A stretch of 64,000 nucleotides of DNA from Mucilaginibacter limnophilus (GCF_004005815.1 NZ_SACK01000003.1:186001-250000); one strand, 5' to 3'; counted from the stretch's first letter, positions 1 through 8,909 are shown. Notes: generated by a model from the sequence alone, not told the origin. Numbers and translations: made by a program.

Positions 1-838
1 CATGTTTTTCAATTCCCTCGGCTATTGAAACCAGCGGAAGATCATTAGCATCAAGACCGAACGGATCTTCAATTTCTTCAGCTATCAGTTCAACACTGGC
101 GAAAACAAATAAGATAAAGCAGACAAAAGGTATTACATAATAGCGCAGATCTACAACCCAGGCAAAAGGCAGCGTCATAATGTAAGTGAAGATAAACTTC
201 TTTATGAATACGCTATATGAGAAAGGTATCGGTGTTTTTTTAATACGCTCGCAGGCGCCGCAAATATCTGTAAAAGAAGCCATTTCGGCATTTACACTTA
301 ACAGTTGCTCCGGATTGATAACGCCTGCTTTATTCAGTCTGTAAATGCGTGAAATTATAGCGGTTGCTACTTGATTAGGCGCATGTTTGCTCGTATCAAG
401 GGTTATAAAACTTTGATCTTCATTGGTATGGATATCGCGTAAGTGACGCTTTAAAACCCTTGCATAAAATGGAATAGCGAAGTTGAAGAAGGCAATATCA
501 TCTTCGCTATGAAGCAGATATTTCAATTTGATGGCAAGGTTACGACTGTTGTTTACAAGGCTTCCCCATAGTTTGCGGCCTTCCCACCACCTGTCGTAAG
601 CCGAATTGATACGGAAAGCAAGCAGTAAAGAAAATAAGAAGCCGATGGTTTGATGTACGTAAGTTATTTTAGTAAGCACATGTGTTTTTTCAATGCCCAC
701 TATAACAAGCAGCACATAATCAATTACGGCGGCGTAAACACCTACGGCAACAATCAGCGGAAACAGTTCGCGCAGGGTATCCGCGCGATGAAAAGTAAAA
801 ATGAATTTAAACCAATCTTTAGGGTTGTAACTTATCAT
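1..838 (-). CDS. Bestrophin-family anion channel, 3' end cut by window
   Basis: The reading frame starts at the ATG at 838 and stays open to the window edge (279 codons). The protein begins MISYNPKDWFKFIF and contains hydrophobic segments and a WWEGRKLWG motif after a SAYDR segment, typical of the bestrophin/UPF0187 family of pentameric chloride-type channels. Near the window edge it carries EEIEDPFGLDANDLPL, the conserved acidic C-terminal signature of the family. It is an inner-membrane protein. Its ATG overlaps the TGA of kynureninase by four bases (ATGA), so it is the last visible gene of a five-gene operon. The physiological ion and the link to kynureninase are unknown. Confidence 0.88.
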   Translation of the reverse strand, partial: MISYNPKDWFKFIFTFHRADTLRELFPLIVAVGVYAAVIDYVLLVIVGIEKTHVLTKITYVHQTIGFLFSLLLAFRINSAYDRWWEGRKLWGSLVNNSRNLAIKLKYLLHSEDDIAFFNFAIPFYARVLKRHLRDIHTNEDQSFITLDTSKHAPNQVATAIISRIYRLNKAGVINPEQLLSVNAEMASFTDICGACERIKKTPIPFSYSVFIKKFIFTYIMTLPFAWVVDLRYYVIPFVCFILFVFASVELIAEEIEDPFGLDANDLPLVSIAEGIEKH

Positions 839-2136
839 AAATTATTCATTTTAAGTTTGTTTAATGCTTCATATAAACATACAGCAGCGTTATATACATC
901 GGTAAAGGTATTGTATAAAGGTACGGCGCTTAACCGAATAACATCAGGTTCACGCCAGTCGCCGATAACGCCATGCTGTGTCAGGTAATTAAAAACCTCA
1001 CGGGCTTTGTGCCGGCAAATCAACGATAGCTGGCATCCCCGTGCATCCGGATCAACCGGCGTAATGATGTTGAAGACATCTTCGCCATGCTTAAGATTTA
1101 TATTCTTTATCAGCCACTCAAAATAAGCCGTTAGAGCAATGCTTTTCTTTCTCACGGGTTCTATACCGCCTGCGCGGGTAAAAATGCCAAGAGAGGCTTT
1201 ATTTAGCGCCAAAAGCATTATCGGGCTTGTGCTCACCTGCCAGCCCTGTGCGCCATTAGCCGCGTGAAAGCCCGGCGCCATTAAAAAACGTTTCTCTTCG
1301 GCATAGCCCCACCATCCGGCAAAACGTGGCAGTTTATCATTACCATGATGTTTTTCGTGGACAAAAATGCCGCTTATGCCACCCGGACCTGAGTTCATAT
1401 ATTTATAGGAGCACCAGCACGCGAAATCGACATCCCAATTGTGCAGTTGTAATGGTACATTACCTGCGGCATGCGCCAGGTCGAAGCCGGCAATAGCCCC
1501 TGCCTGATGCGCGGCTTTTGTGATAGCCTGCAGATCAAAAAACTGACCGGTGTAATAATTTATTCCGCCGAAAAGCACAAGTGCCAGTTCATCCTTATGT
1601 TCCTCTATGGCTAATATGATGTCTTCGGTACGCAGGGTGTATTCACCTTCACGCGGTGAAACTTCGATAATTGCATCAGCCGGATCAAAACCATGAAACT
1701 TTACCTGGCTTTCCACGGCATACTGGTCAGACGGGAAAGCTCCGGCTTCCATTAGTATTTTATATCTCTTTTTATTTGGCTTATAGAAGCTTACGAGAAG
1801 CAGATGCAAATTTACTGTAAGTGAATTCATGATTGCTACCTCACTGTTTAAGGCGCCAACAATTGGTGCAGTAAGAGTGGCTACTTGTTTATGATAGCTT
1901 AGCCACGGAGCATCCCCCTCAAACCAGCCCTCAACCGCTTTGCTTTCCCACACCTTTAGTTGCTCGGCCAAATAATCAGCCGCAGCACGAGGCTGCAATC
2001 CCAGTGAATTTCCGCACAGGTATATCGCGTCTTGTCCGTTATGCTGCGGTATCAAAAACTCTTTTCTGAGATACTTCAATTCATCCTGCTCGTCGAGGCG
2101 GCGTGCAAATTCAGCGTTAAACTCGTAATTCATCAA
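835..2136 (-). CDS. kynU: Kynureninase
   Basis: A PLP-dependent enzyme of about 432 residues that cleaves L-kynurenine to anthranilate and alanine (3-hydroxykynurenine to 3-hydroxyanthranilate) in the cytoplasm. Visible family signatures are CGNSLGLQPR near residue 41, FDLAHAAGNVPL near 218, and the cofactor lysine in CWCSYKYMNSGPGG (about K245). Length is normal for the family. Two adjacent ATG codons (2136 and 2133) make the exact start ambiguous. It lies 20 bases after the DNA glycosylase gene and overlaps the bestrophin start. No other tryptophan-degradation gene is visible nearby. Confidence 0.95.
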   Translation of the reverse strand: MMNYEFNAEFARRLDEQDELKYLRKEFLIPQHNGQDAIYLCGNSLGLQPRAAADYLAEQLKVWESKAVEGWFEGDAPWLSYHKQVATLTAPIVGALNSEVAIMNSLTVNLHLLLVSFYKPNKKRYKILMEAGAFPSDQYAVESQVKFHGFDPADAIIEVSPREGEYTLRTEDIILAIEEHKDELALVLFGGINYYTGQFFDLQAITKAAHQAGAIAGFDLAHAAGNVPLQLHNWDVDFACWCSYKYMNSGPGGISGIFVHEKHHGNDKLPRFAGWWGYAEEKRFLMAPGFHAANGAQGWQVSTSPIMLLALNKASLGIFTRAGGIEPVRKKSIALTAYFEWLIKNINLKHGEDVFNIITPVDPDARGCQLSLICRHKAREVFNYLTQHGVIGDWREPDVIRLSAVPLYNTFTDVYNAAVCLYEALNKLKMNNL

Positions 2137-2156
2137 TTAATAATAGTAAACGGCGG

Positions 2157-2759
2157 TTATTTATTTGGCTTACTTACGTAAGGATTTCCCTTAACAAAAA
2201 AACGGTATGGCAGCAACGCATCTTCGCCTGCATAAGCAACACCAATACGTGGCCCTGTTTTCACGTCATCATCATTAAAGCGCACTCCTCTGTCTTCAAC
2301 CCATATTGCATTACTTAATAAGCTGTAATTATTTACTTTACGTGATATACCTAAAGCTTTTGCTACACTTCCTGGCCCGGCTGTTATGGTGGGTTTTACA
2401 ATTGTCATATTACGCCTGAACTGCATAATATCAACGCCAACCTCAGGCTGCACAGCCCTTATCAGCACCGCATGCGGAGTGCCCTCAGCAGCGGTAACAA
2501 TGTTGAACATCTCATGTATGCCATAGCAAAGATATACATAAGCACGGCCGCCTTCTTCAAACATGGTTTGCGTACGCGGTGTACGGCGGTTTCCAAAGGC
2601 ATGCGAAGCTTTATCAATAATGCCGTTATACGCCTCCGTTTCGACGATCATTCCCCCGGTAACAGCGCCATCAATATTTGTAAAAAGATATTTGCCAATG
2701 AGGTCTCGGCTTATAGCGACGACATCATTGGAGAGATAGTATGAAAGAGGTAGAATCAT
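2157..2759 (-). CDS. 3-methyladenine DNA glycosylase, AAG/Mpg type
   Basis: A 200-residue monofunctional base-excision repair glycosylase that removes alkylated or deaminated purines from DNA. The family core is plain: IVETEAYNG with the catalytic Glu, DKASHAFGNRRTPRT, then AYVYLCYGIHEMFN and the HAVLIRAVQP segment. The length matches bacterial AAG proteins. Its ATG overlaps the stop of the upstream hydrolase (ATGA), and kynureninase follows after 20 bases, so it is co-transcribed with functionally unrelated genes. Confidence 0.93.
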   Translation of the reverse strand: MILPLSYYLSNDVVAISRDLIGKYLFTNIDGAVTGGMIVETEAYNGIIDKASHAFGNRRTPRTQTMFEEGGRAYVYLCYGIHEMFNIVTAAEGTPHAVLIRAVQPEVGVDIMQFRRNMTIVKPTITAGPGSVAKALGISRKVNNYSLLSNAIWVEDRGVRFNDDDVKTGPRIGVAYAGEDALLPYRFFVKGNPYVSKPNK

Positions 2760-3403
2760 TCAGCTAATAACTGCTTTAACATTTGGTTTATCTCTTTTGC
2801 TTTGGTAAATATCATGAGATGCGAACCGTTATTAATAATTTGCGCGTTTTTGATGTATTTGTCAGGAAATATGGCATCCTTGTTTCCGGTTATATGATAT
2901 ACGCTGGCAGGTATCTCGCTATTTCTCCAATCAAGGATAGCCTTCATTGCCCACTTTATAAATTCAGGGGGCGTATTTTCCAGCATATCAACAAACAGTT
3001 CAGCGTTCTTTTTTGATATTTTACCGAACAAAGGCTTAAGCAAAAACTTGAGATTAACCAGCATATTATCGGGTATGTAACGGTATAACGGATACTTCCT
3101 GAAAAAGTAAAAGTAACGCGGCGCTTCGCTATCTGTTTTAATGCTTGAGATAATTATGGCTTTTTTAAGGTCGATTTGTTTAGCGATCTCAACTGCAACA
3201 ATCCCACCCATTGAGTTGCCTATCACCACATCTCTTTCAGCGATATTAAACTGATTTATAATACTTTGTGAGTAAGTATTTAAAGTATCTTCAGGCTCGG
3301 GATTTATCCAGTTAACCATTATCACTTCATGTCCGTCAAGATTGATGTTTTTATAAATCCGGCAATCGGCGCCTAAACCGGGGATGAGGAAAATACGGCT
3401 CAT
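2756..3403 (-). CDS. Alpha/beta hydrolase
   Basis: A 215-residue soluble alpha/beta-hydrolase fold protein. It starts with the strand and oxyanion segment MSRIFLIPGLGAD and has the nucleophile elbow GNSMGG with serine near residue 64. A late acidic residue in GNKDAIFP and a terminal NNGSHLMI histidine complete a plausible triad. It is short and lacks a signal peptide, so it is probably a cytoplasmic esterase; the substrate cannot be read. Its start shares one base with the stop of the sulfoxide reductase gene (TAATG), and its stop overlaps the glycosylase start. Confidence 0.85.
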   Translation of the reverse strand: MSRIFLIPGLGADCRIYKNINLDGHEVIMVNWINPEPEDTLNTYSQSIINQFNIAERDVVIGNSMGGIVAVEIAKQIDLKKAIIISSIKTDSEAPRYFYFFRKYPLYRYIPDNMLVNLKFLLKPLFGKISKKNAELFVDMLENTPPEFIKWAMKAILDWRNSEIPASVYHITGNKDAIFPDKYIKNAQIINNGSHLMIFTKAKEINQMLKQLLAE

Positions 3404-3879
3404 TAAAACTTTATCAGTTTTACAATTTCTTCAAGATATTCTACATCAACCGCATCAAAGTGTGCTAAATGTTCGCTATCCACATCAAGCACACCAACCA
3501 CCTCGCCGTTATTAAATAATGGCACAACTACTTCCGACTGTGATAATGAACTGCACGCGATATGCCCGGGAAAGGCTTCCACATCAGGTACAAGCAAAGT
3601 TTGTTCCTGCTGCCATGCCGCGCCGCATACGCCACGTCCTTTAGCTATACGGGTACAGGCAACCGGTCCCTGAAACGGACCAAGTACCAACTCACCATTC
3701 TTCACCAGGTAAAAACCTACCCAAAACCAGTTAAACTGCTCTTTAAGTGCTGCAGCAACATTTGCTAGATTAGCCACCAGGTCGGTTTCGCCTTCTATCA
3801 GCGCGGCTATTTGCGGTATCAGTGAAGTATATTGATCGGCTTTATTTACCGAGGTGCTTATGTTTAGATCTTCTGCCAT
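3403..3879 (-). CDS. msrC: Free methionine-(R)-sulfoxide reductase (GAF domain)
   Basis: A 158-residue GAF-domain enzyme that reduces free methionine-(R)-sulfoxide. All three redox cysteines are present at about C75 (VACTRI), C85 (GRGVCG) and C109 (HIACSS). Their spacing of 10 and 24 residues equals that of the E. coli enzyme. LGPFQG and the GVLDVDS end of the GAF fold are also clear. I chose the ATG at 3879 (MAEDLN); an upstream ATG at 3921 would add 14 unrelated residues. It is the first gene of the minus-strand operon, 72 bases from a divergent gene. Confidence 0.93.
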   Translation of the reverse strand: MAEDLNISTSVNKADQYTSLIPQIAALIEGETDLVANLANVAAALKEQFNWFWVGFYLVKNGELVLGPFQGPVACTRIAKGRGVCGAAWQQEQTLLVPDVEAFPGHIACSSLSQSEVVVPLFNNGEVVGVLDVDSEHLAHFDAVDVEYLEEIVKLIKF

Positions 3880-3951
3880 ATGACAAATGTAAAAAAGTAG
3901 GTTTGAAACAAAATAAGGCAAATCTCATATTTAATCTCTTATTTCGCATTG

Positions 3952-4650
3952 ATGATTGTGAGTTTCACCGTAGTTCGGTATAAAAAGGCATATACTTTTT
4001 TTGCGCTGATGGCCATGGCGCTACATCGTTTGCCTATGGCAATGCAAAAGGGCTGCAGCTTTTGGAAACTATTAGGCAGCGGTAAAAATGGCACTTTCGA
4101 CCTTTCGCCCGACTGGCAGCAATGGGGACTTCTGGCCGTATGGGAAAGCCGTGACGACTACGAGCGTTTTGAAGAGAATTCATTTGTTACACGCTGGTGG
4201 AAACAGTTTTGCATGGAGACATGGACCGTATTATGCATTCCCCTGCAAAGCCATGGGCTTTGGGATGGCAAGGATCCGTTTAAAACGCCTGCACTTGATC
4301 TTACTTATGCAGGCCCCATAGCTGTGCTCACCCGCGCTACCATCAGGTTCAATAAATTAAAAAACTTTTGGAGCCATGTTGACGAGGTTGCCGAACTGAT
4401 GGCTAAAGCGCCGGGATACATTATGTCTGTAGGTATTGGCGAAGCGCCAGTGTATAAGCAGGCCACTTTCTCGGTTTGGACAAGCGGCGACGCCATGAAA
4501 GCCTTTGCTTATAAAAGCGATGAGCATAAAAACGTGATCAGAAAAACGCATCAGGAAGATTGGTACAGTGAAGCACTGTTTGCCCGCTTCGAGCCAATAG
4601 CTTCCTTTGGCACTATCAATGGAAAAGACCCTTTAGAAAATATTTTATGA
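3952..4650 (+). CDS. Spheroidene monooxygenase (CrtA)-like protein
   Basis: A protein of 232 residues resembling CrtA of purple bacteria along most of its length: FWKLLGSG, the W-rich SPDWQQWGLLAVWES block, the WDGKDPF motif, PIAVLTRATIRF, KAPGYIMSVGIGE and the QATFSVW block. In phototrophs CrtA hydroxylates or ketolates acyclic carotenoids; in Bacteroidota the role is undetermined. No phytoene or lycopene genes are nearby, so the pathway assignment is inference from homology. The ATG at 3952 is preferred over the TTG just before it. The stop overlaps the next gene (ATGA). Confidence 0.78.
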   Translation: MIVSFTVVRYKKAYTFFALMAMALHRLPMAMQKGCSFWKLLGSGKNGTFDLSPDWQQWGLLAVWESRDDYERFEENSFVTRWWKQFCMETWTVLCIPLQSHGLWDGKDPFKTPALDLTYAGPIAVLTRATIRFNKLKNFWSHVDEVAELMAKAPGYIMSVGIGEAPVYKQATFSVWTSGDAMKAFAYKSDEHKNVIRKTHQEDWYSEALFARFEPIASFGTINGKDPLENIL

Positions 4651-4895
4651 GAATAATCGCAGAACTTCCGCACCCTGATTTTAAAATATCCATACTTTAC
4701 ATGAACCAAAAGTACATTGTAAAAATTGAACAGGGCGCGCTTGAACAAAGCTACAAAATACCTGAAATGGACCTTATCGATGGGGTAAACAGCGTGTTTG
4801 AACTGCTTGATGAAGAGTTTTTAAAGCGGGTTGCTGCAAGATTTACCGATATGAGAAAGGATTATAAAGACGCTTTTTTTAGATACAATTTTTAA
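4647..4895 (+). CDS. Small conserved hypothetical protein
   Basis: Eighty-two residues, no signal peptide or membrane segment, mixed charge, ending in an aromatic tail (RYNF). It begins MRIIAELPHPDF, and its middle (YIVKIEQGALEQSYKIPE) looks like a small alpha/beta fold. The start codon overlaps the stop of the CrtA-like gene by four bases, so the two are translationally coupled and probably work together. I do not recognise a named family. A 213-base gap with AT-rich, promoter-like sequence follows before the next gene. Confidence 0.7.
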   Translation: MRIIAELPHPDFKISILYMNQKYIVKIEQGALEQSYKIPEMDLIDGVNSVFELLDEEFLKRVAARFTDMRKDYKDAFFRYNF

Positions 4896-5108
4896 TTAAT
4901 TAATCTTTGTATAACTTTGATTTATAAAAATTTATATTTTTATAAATAGAGTAACCAAATTTTATTTGGCATCATCAATTGCCATAATCTTGACGATTAT
5001 ACTTGTTTATCCGCTCTTAACTCGCTTTCATACTTCTGTAGTTGCAGACATTTTCCTAATTTAATGCCGAATTTTAACTGACTGAAAATTAATTAAACCC
5101 GGCGCCCT

Positions 5109-6368
5109 ATGACTATTAAGTTCCGCTTAATACTGATGAACTTTATGCAATTTTTTATCTGGGGGGCGTGGCTGCTTACCATAGGCGCATACTGGTTTCA
5201 GAATAAGCAATGGTCGGGTGCACAGTTTGGAGCCATCTTTTCTACCATGGGCATTTCGGCCATCTTTATGCCTGCTATCACCGGTATTATTGCCGACAGG
5301 TTTGTAAATGCCGAAAAGCTATATGGCATTATGCATATCCTTGGCGCGCTATCGCTGTTTTGCCTGCCGCTTGCGCAAGACCCATTCACATTTTTTTGGG
5401 TGATGCTGTTAACCATGTTCTTCTATATGCCAACGCTTTCCTTATCAATCACAGTAGCGTATTCAGCACTAAAGGGCAGCAATAAGGATGTGGTTAAAGA
5501 TTACCCTCCTATACGCATATGGGGAACTGTAGGCTTTATTGTGGCCCTATGGGTGGTGAGCCTTACCCATAATGAAACATCAGCCAACCAGTTTTATATT
5601 TCCGGAACTGTCGCTATGGCATTAGGTGTTTATTCGTTTACGTTACCTAAATGTCCGCCTCTACTAAAAACAACTGATAAGAGAACTATCGTTGACATAC
5701 TTGGTTTGAACGCCTTCGCTCTATTTAAAACCCCGCGGTTCGCTATATTTTTTGCCTTCTCGTTACTTCTTGGTGCGGCACTGCAATTAACAAACGCTTA
5801 TGGCGATACCTACCTGCATGATTTTAAAAACATTGCAACTTATCAGGATACTATAGCTGTGAAATACCCGGCTATCATCATGTCGATATCGCAGATATCG
5901 GAGACGTTGTTTATTCTGGCTATACCGTTCTTCCTGCGGAAGTTCGGTATTAAATATGTTATGCTGTTCAGTATGCTGGCTTGGGTGCTGCGCTTCGGTC
6001 TTTTTGCCTTTGGTAACCCGGCCGATGGTTTGTGGATGATTATCCTCTCGTGCATCGTGTACGGCATGGCTTTCGATTTCTTCAACATCTCGGGGTCATT
6101 GTTTGTTGAAACGCAAACAACTCCTAACATCCGCGCCAGTGCACAGGGTTTGTTCATGATGATGGTTAATGGATTTGGCGCGTTGTTCGGCAGTTTTGCC
6201 AGCGGCTGGCTTATCGATAACTATTTCACTCATGCCAATCAAACTAAAGACTGGCAGGGCATATGGCTTACCTTTGCCGGATATGCCCTGGTGATATCGG
6301 TTATATTTCCTTTTGTGTTCAGGTACAAGCATAACGCTGCACTTAAAGAAGCTATTGAGCATATTTAA
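5109..6368 (+). CDS. Nucleoside permease-like MFS transporter (NupG/XapB type)
   Basis: A 419-residue inner-membrane protein with about twelve hydrophobic segments. The N-terminus (LILMNFMQFFIWGAWLLTIG) and the YPPIRIWGTVGFI loop are signatures of the nucleoside:proton symporter branch of the major facilitator superfamily. The C-terminal half keeps QGLFMMMVNGFGALFGS. It probably imports nucleosides, though the substrate is inferred from family membership. It stands alone between a 213-base upstream gap and a gene 35 bases downstream. Confidence 0.87.
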   Translation: MTIKFRLILMNFMQFFIWGAWLLTIGAYWFQNKQWSGAQFGAIFSTMGISAIFMPAITGIIADRFVNAEKLYGIMHILGALSLFCLPLAQDPFTFFWVMLLTMFFYMPTLSLSITVAYSALKGSNKDVVKDYPPIRIWGTVGFIVALWVVSLTHNETSANQFYISGTVAMALGVYSFTLPKCPPLLKTTDKRTIVDILGLNAFALFKTPRFAIFFAFSLLLGAALQLTNAYGDTYLHDFKNIATYQDTIAVKYPAIIMSISQISETLFILAIPFFLRKFGIKYVMLFSMLAWVLRFGLFAFGNPADGLWMIILSCIVYGMAFDFFNISGSLFVETQTTPNIRASAQGLFMMMVNGFGALFGSFASGWLIDNYFTHANQTKDWQGIWLTFAGYALVISVIFPFVFRYKHNAALKEAIEHI

Positions 6369-6403
6369 ACTACCCTATATTGATTTAAACTATTACCCTT
6401 TAT

Positions 6404-7522
6404 ATGAAGAAGCATTATCGTCATGAAAATGATTGTTTGAACTGCGGCACCGAACTGGAAGGTAAGTTTTGCCATAACTGCGGGCAGGAAAACCTGCAAT
6501 TGAAAGAGAGTTTCGGCCATATGATGACCCACGCCATATCCGATTACTTTCACTTCGACCATCAGTTTTTCCATACGCTTCGTCCGCTGTTTTTAACGCC
6601 GGGAAAGCTAACAAACGAGTATATGGCCGGCCGGCGGGCGCAATACCTGCATCCTGTTAAAATGTACATTTTTGTAAGTATTGTTTACTTTTTGTTACTG
6701 TTTGAAGGTAGCGGACACGAAGAAAAGAAGGAAGTTGTACATAAGAAAGATAAGCTGACCAAAGAGCAGGCGGCAGAGGCAAAAAAATCGCTTGAGGATG
6801 TACCTTTTATGCCTGCGGCAGCAAAAAAGAGGGCGTATGCTGAGATTGATTCAAATGTGGACACGGCATCAACCGATACTTCAAGTCATAAAAAGAGCTC
6901 TTCTGTTGCTCTTGATGATGAGGAAGAGGACACCGACGACACCGGCGAATTCATGTCGGGTTTAGCCGAGGGTATGGGAGCAAGTGATAAATCGTATAAA
7001 TCAGTTGAGGAATATGAAGCGGCACAAAGAAAATTACCCGATGGCAAACGAGACGGCTTTTTAACACGGTACCTGGAACAGAAAAAAATTGCCTGGAAAC
7101 AAAGCGGCAAAAACGGGAAAGAAGTAATAATTGAAGGCATTAAGCACAATGCTCCTAAAATGATGTTTGTGTTATTGCCTGTATTCGCGCTGATTTTGAA
7201 AATATCATTTTACAAAAACAGGAAATTTTATGTGGAACATCTGATACATTCTATCCATTTGCATAGTTTCTTATTTCTTTTCTGTACAATTATTATGCTT
7301 GCCCAAATGGGGCTTCCGGACGCCTGGCATCTTGATGGCTGGATGTCATTTTTAGCATTTTGTACTATCGTGTGGTATATATATCGCTCACTACGCACAG
7401 TTTACCACCGCAGCCGCTGGAGAACTATAAGTAAGATGGTAGGCATGACGTTCTCATACTGGTTTTCTTTCGGTGTGATTTTTATCCTTATGGTAATTAT
7501 AACGGCGCTTACTGCTGTATAA
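6404..7522 (+). CDS. DUF3667 membrane protein with N-terminal zinc ribbon
   Basis: 372 residues. The N-terminus carries a CxxC...CxxC zinc-ribbon pattern (CLNCGTELEGKFCHNCGQ, residues about 10-27), then HPVKMYIFVSIVYFLLLF, a first membrane segment. This combination is the DUF3667 family of Bacteroidota. A long charged, Lys/Asp/Glu/Ser-rich region without membrane segments follows (about 105-240), then three or four C-terminal hydrophobic helices. Function is unknown. A strong hairpin terminator begins five bases after the stop. Confidence 0.85.
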   Translation: MKKHYRHENDCLNCGTELEGKFCHNCGQENLQLKESFGHMMTHAISDYFHFDHQFFHTLRPLFLTPGKLTNEYMAGRRAQYLHPVKMYIFVSIVYFLLLFEGSGHEEKKEVVHKKDKLTKEQAAEAKKSLEDVPFMPAAAKKRAYAEIDSNVDTASTDTSSHKKSSSVALDDEEEDTDDTGEFMSGLAEGMGASDKSYKSVEEYEAAQRKLPDGKRDGFLTRYLEQKKIAWKQSGKNGKEVIIEGIKHNAPKMMFVLLPVFALILKISFYKNRKFYVEHLIHSIHLHSFLFLFCTIIMLAQMGLPDAWHLDGWMSFLAFCTIVWYIYRSLRTVYHRSRWRTISKMVGMTFSYWFSFGVIFILMVIITALTAV

Positions 7523-7526
7523 AAAT

Positions 7527-7557
7527 AAAAGGCCGCTGATTAGCGGCCTTTTGTTTT
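7527..7557. terminator. Bidirectional intrinsic terminator
   Basis: An 11-base perfect stem (AAAAGGCCGCT with AGCGGCCTTTT), a four-base loop, and flanking A and T runs on both sides. It sits between two convergent genes (the DUF3667 protein and the barrel protein), so it can end transcripts from either direction. Confidence 0.9.
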
Positions 7558-7574
7558 TATAACATCTATTAAGG

Positions 7575-8189
7575 TTAATATATCTGGTAGCTTAAGCTAA
7601 CATTGAACAGATTAATACGGGTTTTGCCCTCACCTCCTTCGAAAGAATAACCTTGCTTAGTTAAGCCAAGTTCGTAACGTACATCAAGTGATACTTTTTT
7701 AATATCAAGCCCTGCACCAAACTGCCACGCAAAATTCTGATTTTTAACGTCACTTAAAGTTACGGCTCTACCTAATGCCTGACCAGTGCTTTGATCATCA
7801 TTAATTTTAAATGAAACTAAAGGGCCGGTTAAGAAACGGCCGCCAAGTCCGAAAGCGCCAATTTTTCCGCCTAATAACAACGGAACATCAATGCTGGTAA
7901 ATTTAACTTTGTTAACTGCAGTTACGCCTTCTACTTCAGTTTCTATATTCACATTTTTACCGGTTATATAAAGTTCAGGCTGGAAGTTGAATCCTAAACC
8001 ACCCACCCTCGCGTAAATACCGCCAAGATAACCGGCACGGTTGCCGCTGCTGAAATCAGGATCGGAGAATGACAGGCTTGACAGGTTAACACCGCCTTTA
8101 ACACCAAACGAAAAACTTGGAATAAGCTGTGCTGAAGCAAATTGAGTGGCTCCTGCCACCACCACAAAAAGTAATAGTAACTTTTTCAT
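7575..8189 (-). CDS. Outer-membrane beta-barrel protein (PorT-like)
   Basis: A 204-residue exported protein. The ATG at 8189 gives a clean signal peptide (MKKLLLLFVVVAGATQFASAQ); the longer frame from 8216 adds nine residues before it and is unlikely. The mature part begins SFGVKGGVNLSSLSF and alternates short hydrophobic and glycine-rich strands, ending in an aromatic residue (SLSYQIY), as in small eight-stranded outer-membrane barrels of the PorT/OMP_b-brl type. Specific function is unknown. It converges on the DUF3667 gene across the terminator. Confidence 0.82.
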   Translation of the reverse strand: MKKLLLLFVVVAGATQFASAQLIPSFSFGVKGGVNLSSLSFSDPDFSSGNRAGYLGGIYARVGGLGFNFQPELYITGKNVNIETEVEGVTAVNKVKFTSIDVPLLLGGKIGAFGLGGRFLTGPLVSFKINDDQSTGQALGRAVTLSDVKNQNFAWQFGAGLDIKKVSLDVRYELGLTKQGYSFEGGEGKTRINLFNVSLSYQIY

Positions 8190-8288
8190 AAAGGTTATAA
8201 ATTTATTGTAATACAATCAGGTTGAAATATTGTGCTAAGATATGTGCAAATGAATGAAATAATTATGATATTTATTCAATAGATAAGT

Positions 8289-8612
8289 ATGTCTCAATCT
8301 CCTCCTGATCTGTATAATTACCATAAATCACAAAAATATTTCAGATATATCCTGATTGCAACCGTTGGTATATTGCTGGTCACACAATTGGTTGCACAGA
8401 TAAATATTCATCCTATAGTTAACTCTCTATTCATAGTAATTCCTTTTTTTGTAGTTGTCATTGGTACAATAACCGGCTTTTACTATTTAGTTATGAGCTT
8501 TGTCCGCAGAGAGACGTTTCGTAAAGCAAGAATGTTGTATGCGTTTGGCTATGTGTTCTTTATGCTGATTGTGTACGCATTTACAAAGGATATCGTATTT
8601 CATTTACTTTAA
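8289..8612 (+). CDS. Small integral membrane protein, unknown function
   Basis: 107 residues, with three hydrophobic helices at about 20-40, 45-70 and 83-100 separated by a basic loop (VRRETFRKARM). The N-terminus (MSQSPPDLYNYHKSQKYFRY) is polar. No family is recognisable by eye. The ATG at 8289 is the only good start. It is monocistronic, divergent from the barrel protein gene across about 100 AT-rich bases. Confidence 0.6.
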   Translation: MSQSPPDLYNYHKSQKYFRYILIATVGILLVTQLVAQINIHPIVNSLFIVIPFFVVVIGTITGFYYLVMSFVRRETFRKARMLYAFGYVFFMLIVYAFTKDIVFHLL

Positions 8613-8751
8613 AGCCGACAATTAATAAACCCGGTTGCAGCGGAAACCGGGAGTGTGACTAAGGCCCGCAGCCGTATGAGCGAAAAACGGGACTGCAATA
8701 ATCGATAATGCAGTGACATTGATTTTAAAAACCCATAGTTCTTATTTATTT
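8613..8751. other. GC-rich structured intergenic segment upstream of htpG
   Basis: This stretch holds no gene. It contains a CCCGGTT/AACCGGG hairpin (8630-8651) followed by a segment around 8651-8700 with GGCCCGCAGCCGTATGAGC. The arrangement loosely recalls the core of adenosylcobalamin riboswitches, but the conserved B12 box is not visible. No T run follows, so it is not a standard terminator. Confidence 0.35.
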
Positions 8752-8812
8752 CTTGTCATGCTGAGAAACGAAGCATCTATCGACGATACTCCACTACGCT
8801 TAGAATGACAAG
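8752..8812. repeat. 61-base imperfect palindromic intergenic element
   Basis: The ends CTTGTCATGCTGAG and CTTAGAATGACAAG are inverted copies matching at 12 of 14 positions. The right half resembles the hairpin downstream of htpG (10825-10850). It looks like a dispersed palindromic repeat of the genome rather than a gene-specific site. Confidence 0.6.
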
Positions 8813-8909
8813 TTCGAGATATCGCTTCCTGCCAATTTGACAACCTCACCCCTTTTGGAACACGCCTTGTTAATTGCGTGATGTACTAAAAACTAAAACT
8901 ATAATACAT

